33,551 nt of DNA. Source: a virus. Location: positions 1 through 33,551 of the IMG/VR virus record IMGVR_UViG_3300037262_000012; one strand, 5' to 3'. Below are positions 30,468 to 33,551 of this stretch, one piece after another. The stretch's first letter is position 1. Each line of letters starts with the position of its first letter. The notes beneath the pieces were generated by a model. It searched no databases and was not told where the DNA came from. It worked only from the letters and a program-made list of their open reading frames with translations. Both the position numbers and the translations under genes were made by a program.

Positions 30468-30973
30468 AGTTTGAAATCAAGTCTAGGTTCAATGCATCAG
30501 TCTTATTCACCTTAGAAACGGAGTCGTTAAAACTCTGTGTGAAAGCTGCCGTAAAAGCGAAGGCGAACCTGTATGGCGCGGACCTGAGTGGCGCGGACCT
30601 GAGTAGCGTGGACCTGAGTGGCGCGGACCTGAGTGGCGCGGACCTGAGTAGCGTGGACCTGAGTGGCGCGAACCTGTATGGCGCGGACCTGAGTGGCGCG
30701 GACCTGAGTGGCGCCTTTCTCCAAATCGGCGAGAAAAAACTTACGCTCGTCGGGGAACGGCCGTTACTATCGATCTCAAACCTCGGGTCTCGAAACGCTA
30801 CGCTACTCGCCTTCATTACCGATGGCGGCGTATACGTGCGAACCGGCTGTTTCTTCGACACAATCTCTAAATTCTCAGCGGCCGTTAAGAACACCCACGG
30901 GGCCAGCGTCCATCAGAAGCAGTATTCGCTGGCGGTATCCCTGATAAAACACCACGCTCGGGTGTGGAAATGA
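30464..30973 (+). CDS. Pentapeptide-repeat protein
   Basis: This 169-residue protein has an N-terminal part with FEIKSRFNASVLFTLETESLKLCVKAAVKAKANL, then ten consecutive five-residue units of the A(D/N)L(S/Y)(G/S) type at about residues 34-83, and a C-terminal part of about 80 residues with GERPLLSISNLGSRNATLLAFITDGGVYVRTGCFFDTISKFSAAVKNTHGASVHQKQ. Pentapeptide repeats form a right-handed beta-helix; some, such as MfpA and Qnr, mimic DNA and protect or inhibit gyrase. Only about 2.5 turns are predicted, so a full DNA mimic is doubtful. The C-terminal part is a separate domain that resembles short phage-encoded domains (TDGGVYVRTGCFFDT). Role unknown. Confidence 0.75.
   Translation: MKFEIKSRFNASVLFTLETESLKLCVKAAVKAKANLYGADLSGADLSSVDLSGADLSGADLSSVDLSGANLYGADLSGADLSGAFLQIGEKKLTLVGERPLLSISNLGSRNATLLAFITDGGVYVRTGCFFDTISKFSAAVKNTHGASVHQKQYSLAVSLIKHHARVWK
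30563..30712 (+). repeat. Ten tandem 15-base units encoding pentapeptide repeats
   Basis: Ten 15-base units follow without gaps. Most differ from gcggacctgagtggc by one to three bases. Units 2-4 and 5-7 form an exact 45-base higher-order repeat (ADLSG-ADLSS-VDLSG twice), and units 1-2 and 8-9 repeat ANLYG-ADLSG. The near identity at silent positions suggests recent expansion. Confidence 0.9.
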
Positions 30974-31371
30974 ACTACCGAGTCACGGCGTTGATTCCGA
31001 ATATCATCGAACCTATCCACGACAAACGGCCGGAATGGTGGAATCACCTACAGTCGCAGGTTATCGCATGGCGGGATGTGTGCCGGGCGCAGCTCGCGGA
31101 TCTGTTCACCCTGCGTACGGCCCTGACGGACGCACAGCGAGCCCTCGCGGCCGCGCGCGCCCGACGTCGCACTCTCGAACGGGAAGTCGTCGAACTCAGC
31201 GATCGGCTCATGGTGGCGGACCGTATCGGCACGCACCGAGGGTCGCAAGTCATCGCGCTCTCGAAGGAACTCGCCGACGCGCGTAACGTGATCGTGGAGC
31301 TGCGCAAGTTCATCGAGCGCGATAATATCGAGCGGGCGCAGCGGGATTTAAGTCAACCGAGGAAACTATGA
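30970..31371 (+). CDS. Coiled-coil accessory protein
   Basis: The ATG at 30970 overlaps the stop of the pentapeptide gene (ATGA) and gives 133 residues. The first part is NYRVTALIPNIIEPIHDKRPEWWNHLQSQVIAW; the rest (about 35-125) is a long charged helix with heptad-like spacing (LTDAQRALAAARARRRTLEREVVELSDRL, then SKELADARNVIVELRKFIERDN). Most likely a rod-like or dimerising protein. No family recognised. It continues the coupled chain of small genes, so it probably shares their expression. Confidence 0.65.
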   Translation: MNYRVTALIPNIIEPIHDKRPEWWNHLQSQVIAWRDVCRAQLADLFTLRTALTDAQRALAAARARRRTLEREVVELSDRLMVADRIGTHRGSQVIALSKELADARNVIVELRKFIERDNIERAQRDLSQPRKL

Positions 31372-31562
31372 ACGAACGCCGCAAACATCGCATCCGCAAG
31401 CTAGAGGCCGCGCTCGCTAACCTCGTGGTCAAAGCGATAGAAGATACTCAGGTAGGCGGCACGCTGCGCACTAAATGGGACAATGGTCCATTTCGCGAGC
31501 CTATCGGCCTTTTCGATGCTATCCACGAGCTGAAATCCCTACGCGCGGAGGTATCCACGTGA
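31368..31562 (+). CDS. Small accessory protein, paralogue A
   Basis: This 64-residue protein begins at an ATG with GAGG five bases upstream and overlaps the previous stop (ATGA). The N-terminus HRIRKLEAALANLVVKAI and C-terminus AIHELKSLRAEVST match the corresponding parts of the next gene (RIRELEASLALVLDKSL and IYELNSLRAQAAS), so the two are probably tandem duplicates. The short middle (TLRTKWDNGPFREPIGLFD) is unique. It is likely a small helical protein. Function unknown. Confidence 0.62.
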   Translation: MNERRKHRIRKLEAALANLVVKAIEDTQVGGTLRTKWDNGPFREPIGLFDAIHELKSLRAEVST

Positions 31563-31924
31563 ACGCCGACCGCTGCAAATATCGCTCCTACGTACGCGGC
31601 CACATGACGTCGGGACTACAGTGCTCGAACCGTCCGAAGCTAGATGGGTACTGTCTCATCCATCACCCCAAGATCAAGGCGGAGAAAAACGCCAAACTCC
31701 GCAACGCGTGGAACCGTCGTTTCGAGGAACGGCAAGCGGGCCATAAACGGGCCGCACGCATCCGCGAGCTAGAGGCGTCACTCGCGCTCGTCCTCGACAA
31801 GTCACTAAACATCGCCTCGGCGGTCCCTAACGGGTGGCTGATATTCTTTACGGACGCGGAGTATGCGCAGATCTGCCGGGACATTTACGAGCTGAACTCC
31901 CTGCGTGCGCAGGCGGCCTCATGA
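31559..31924 (+). CDS. Small accessory protein, paralogue B with Cys/His cluster
   Basis: A GTG at 31559 with GGAGG seven bases upstream gives 121 residues and overlaps the stop of paralogue A (GTGA). Residues 6-36 hold CKYRSYVRGHMTSGLQCSN....LDGYCLIHH, a Cys/His arrangement (Cys6, Cys22, Cys32, His35/36) typical of small treble-clef-like zinc ribbons seen in phage proteins. Residues about 60-121 repeat the helix-loop-helix of paralogue A (RIRELEASLALVLDKSL, then AYAQICRDIYELNSLRAQ pattern). Thus the gene looks like a zinc ribbon fused to the paralogue A fold. Possible nucleic-acid or protein binding; function unknown. Confidence 0.62.
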   Translation: MNADRCKYRSYVRGHMTSGLQCSNRPKLDGYCLIHHPKIKAEKNAKLRNAWNRRFEERQAGHKRAARIRELEASLALVLDKSLNIASAVPNGWLIFFTDAEYAQICRDIYELNSLRAQAAS

Positions 31925-32163
31925 CCTACGCAGCCCCTTTTAAGGTACGTATCTGGCGCGTACGAGTCGCAGGGGAGCCGATGTGGGTCTGTGGCTATCG
32001 TATGCCCCTGAACGGCCGCTCGTCGTCCCTGGGGCTCGGGGTAACGCCGGAGCGGGCGTGGCAGTCGTTCAAGCGGGGCACCGACACTCCCGGATATGTT
32101 CTAGGCGAGCGCACCCGCAAACGGCTGTCTATGGAGGAGTTTTTCAAACGGTGGGCGCCGTAG
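31921..32163 (+). CDS. Small accessory protein of 80 residues
   Basis: The ATG at 31921 overlaps the previous stop (ATGA) and gives 80 residues: a strand-rich start FKVRIWRVRVAGEPMWVCGYRMPLNGRSSSLGLGVTPERAWQSF and a basic end with RTRKRLSMEEFFKRW. It resembles short phage proteins with a three-stranded sheet and one helix. No named family. It is the last gene of the first coupled run; an 84-base gap follows. Confidence 0.58.
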   Translation: MTYAAPFKVRIWRVRVAGEPMWVCGYRMPLNGRSSSLGLGVTPERAWQSFKRGTDTPGYVLGERTRKRLSMEEFFKRWAP

Positions 32164-32247
32164 TTCTATTCTGTGACACGGTTCGCGGTCGCTTATCGCA
32201 CGGTGGGATATCTTAGACCCATCAGCAACGCACACGGAGCCTTCGAA

Positions 32248-32490
32248 ATGAGCAACACCAGCAAAATTATCATCCTCGCCCGCAAGCATGTCGGCAACGG
32301 TGCCGCGATGGAATCTAGCGCGCGGCTCTGCTTGGAGGACGCGGTAAAGTTGCAGGACGCCGGCAACGCCGGTTCTACTTCGGATCTCGCCTACGCACGC
32401 GAGCGCGCCATCAAGTCGCTTGGGTACTCGGTCGGCATCATGCACGAAGATTACAAAACGGCCGTGCGGCTTCACGAGGCTAGCCGCTAA
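32248..32490 (+). CDS. Small helical accessory protein
   Basis: The ATG at 32248 has GGAG nine bases upstream and gives 80 residues: MSNTSKIIILARKHVGNGAAMESSARLCLEDAVKLQDAG... then LAYARERAIKSLGYSVGIMHEDYKTAVRLHEAS. It is almost entirely helical. This gene starts after an 84-base gap, so it may have its own promoter. Its stop overlaps the next ATG (TAATG). No function is recognised. Confidence 0.62.
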   Translation: MSNTSKIIILARKHVGNGAAMESSARLCLEDAVKLQDAGNAGSTSDLAYARERAIKSLGYSVGIMHEDYKTAVRLHEASR

Positions 32491-32693
32491 TGATCGAGGC
32501 TATGGTGTTGACCGGAGCCGGCCGCACCACGCGGTACGTGTTCACCTTCGAGCATGCGCTAGAGCACGTGCGGGAGAATACGTACAAATGGGTGAACCCG
32601 ATCTCGGGCGCCCACGAGGGTTACGCGGTCGCCGAGCCCGTGGTGTACGCGTCCACGTTGCAAGAACAGTTTTTACAACAGAGGACGAAATGA
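32490..32693 (+). CDS. Small accessory protein of 67 residues
   Basis: The ATG lies in the TAATG overlap with the previous gene. The 67-residue protein has VLTGAGRTTRYVFTFEHALEHVRENTYKWVNPISGAHEGYAVAEPVVYAST and looks like a small mixed alpha/beta domain. It ends overlapping the next start (ATGA). No family is recognised. Confidence 0.58.
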   Translation: MIEAMVLTGAGRTTRYVFTFEHALEHVRENTYKWVNPISGAHEGYAVAEPVVYASTLQEQFLQQRTK

Positions 32694-33034
32694 AATCATC
32701 GTACGTTTTGAAAGCCGAGCGCTACGGCCGGCGCGTGGTCCGAGGGGCACCGTATGAACCCGCAGAGGCAAGAATACTCGCCGAGGCTGCGTGGCTCGCC
32801 GGCTATCGTGCAGCTACGCGCGATACTCGGAAAACGATCGCCGAGAACGTCACGATCTTGCGCAACCACTACTTGAAGGTGCTAACCGAACAAAGGGATT
32901 ACGCCAGACGCGAGGGCGAGGCTGCGCTACGAGCGGCTACCATCGCGGCGCAGAATTACCAAACGCTACTAGTGGCCAAACGCGCGCTAGAGGACGAGGT
33001 TAGCCGGCTGCACGCACAGGCGTTCGGGAAATGA
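32690..33034 (+). CDS. Coiled-coil accessory protein with AWxAGYxAA motif
   Basis: The ATG at 32690 has GAGG upstream, overlaps the previous stop (ATGA) and gives 114 residues. After RYGRRVVRGAPYEPAEARILAEAAWLAGYRAATRDTR the protein is a long charged helix with two Ala/Leu-rich blocks. The AWLAGYRAA segment recurs as AWRAGYMAA in the small minus-strand protein at 26092 and weakly as YEAGYVRAT in the next gene. Likely a rod-like protein. No function recognised. Confidence 0.6.
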   Translation: MKSSYVLKAERYGRRVVRGAPYEPAEARILAEAAWLAGYRAATRDTRKTIAENVTILRNHYLKVLTEQRDYARREGEAALRAATIAAQNYQTLLVAKRALEDEVSRLHAQAFGK

Positions 33035-33402
33035 GCGTACGTAGAATCATGGTGATCCGCAGAGTCATAGAGCGACTGTTCGATACGTGGCGCGCTCGCG
33101 CTATCCGACGGGGATTACAGTCGAACGATCTGCACCGAGCGTACGAGGCCGGCTACGTGCGCGCTACGAAACACGCAAACGTGGTTCTAGAGACGGTGGC
33201 ACGGGAACACCTCGGCGGTCTCGATGTCCTGCGCGCGGAGGCCAACAAATGGCGCAACATGAGCGAGGTGTTCTCTGCCGAGGTACTCAAGCTCAAGGCA
33301 GAACGCCGGCTACTCAAGGCTACGGCATCCCTGCCCGAACTCACGTCCGCGATACATGCGGTACTAGAGGCGGGCGGGCGCGTGTGGATACCCCCCGGAT
33401 AA
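33031..33402 (+). CDS. Coiled-coil accessory protein, last gene of the cluster
   Basis: The ATG overlaps the previous stop (ATGA) and gives 123 residues. It starts with a basic amphipathic segment RRIMVIRRVIERLFDTWRARAIRRGLQ, has LHRAYEAGYVRATKHANVVLETVAREHLGGLDVLRAEANKWRNMSEVFSAEVLKLKAERRLL and a hydrophobic C-terminus TSAIHAVLEAGGRVWIPPG. Likely helical and partly membrane-associating at the N-terminus. Role unknown. The gene ends 22 bases before the convergent partial gene. Confidence 0.58.
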   Translation: MSVRRIMVIRRVIERLFDTWRARAIRRGLQSNDLHRAYEAGYVRATKHANVVLETVAREHLGGLDVLRAEANKWRNMSEVFSAEVLKLKAERRLLKATASLPELTSAIHAVLEAGGRVWIPPG

Positions 33403-33423
33403 ACTCAAATGAGCCCCCGCGCG

Positions 33424-33551
33424 CTAGCCTAGCGAATGCCAAGCCTTGCGGATCTCATCGCCGCTCATGGCTTTCAAGCGTTCACGTAGCGCCGTGGCCG
33501 CGCCGGCTCCGGCAGCTGCGCCCGCTGCAGCACCCCTGGCCACGCTAGCCG
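33424..33551 (-). CDS. 3' end of a minus-strand gene cut by the window edge
   Basis: Only the last 42 codons are visible, ending ...ALRERLKAMSGDEIRKAWHSLG and a TAG at 33424-33426. The visible part begins with an Ala/Gly-rich stretch followed by a charged helical end, a natural protein C-terminus. No stop occurs in this frame to the right edge. It is convergent with the accessory cluster. The product is unknown. Confidence 0.55.
   Translation of the reverse strand, partial: ASVARGAAAGAAAGAGAATALRERLKAMSGDEIRKAWHSLG

Noticed and set aside
30563-30712. Possible CRISPR-like array
   Set aside because: The 15-base units have no spacers and encode a protein repeat in frame.
30448-30894. Minus-strand reading frame of 148 residues with RSAPLRS repeats
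   Set aside because: It is the antisense of the pentapeptide-repeat gene; the repeats are a mirror of the 15-base units and the frame has no start signal.
1-33551. Prophage interpretation
   Set aside because: No integrase, repressor, attachment repeats or bacterial genes are visible in the window.

Overview
This window looks like a long fragment of a contractile-tailed (myovirus-type) double-stranded DNA phage with a Gram-negative, probably proteobacterial, host. The case rests on gene content and order: a DUF3383-type tail sheath, tail tube, DUF2184-type capsid protein, DUF2213-type prohead protease, Gp138-type baseplate spike, gp25/W and J baseplate proteins and a Pam3-type baseplate plug. 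Base composition is fairly GC-rich and genes are packed tightly, often with ATGA, GTGA or TAATG overlaps. No integrase, repressor, rRNA, tRNA or CRISPR array is visible, so nothing here points to a temperate phage. Replication genes are not in the window.

Late block (minus strand, 30256 down to 1, read right to left). Packaging and head: large terminase, endonuclease VII-like HNH protein, a 58-residue helix-turn-helix protein, portal, a 59-residue protein, Mu gpF-like head protein, a small protein, a small membrane protein, a putative winged-helix protein with a T5 A1-like metallophosphoesterase, an HD phosphohydrolase, a DUF5664-like nucleotide-pool protein, the prohead protease with a nested scaffold start, a cement-type protein, the major capsid protein and four small capsid-associated or unknown proteins. 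Connector and tail: DUF4054 adaptor, tail completion protein, a neck-region protein, neck terminator, sheath, tube, tail-assembly chaperone with a -1 frameshift site, tape measure with a lytic domain. Baseplate and fibres: Dit-like protein, plug, hub, spike, a large fibre, gp25-like wedge, J-like wedge, a PASTA/DUF2612 fusion and a second fibre. Lysis: a small XhlA-like membrane protein and the first codons of what may be an endolysin.

Accessory block (plus strand, 30315 to 33402). Ten small genes run divergently from the terminase. Nearly all are coupled by stop-start overlaps. They encode a 50-residue protein, a pentapeptide-repeat protein, several charged coiled-coil proteins, two tandem paralogues (one with a Cys/His cluster) and small unknowns. 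This resembles an early host-takeover or counter-defence cluster, but no function can be assigned from sequence. A minus-strand gene enters from the right edge and ends at 33424.

The most interesting points are: the canonical GGGTTTT slippery site in the chaperone gene; the internal scaffold start; one beta-rich module inserted four times in three unrelated virion proteins; PASTA domains fused to a DUF2612 baseplate protein; the metallophosphoesterase/winged-helix pair inside a head operon; two matching hairpin elements directly after stop codons in the late operon; and the coupled accessory cluster with a pentapeptide-repeat protein.
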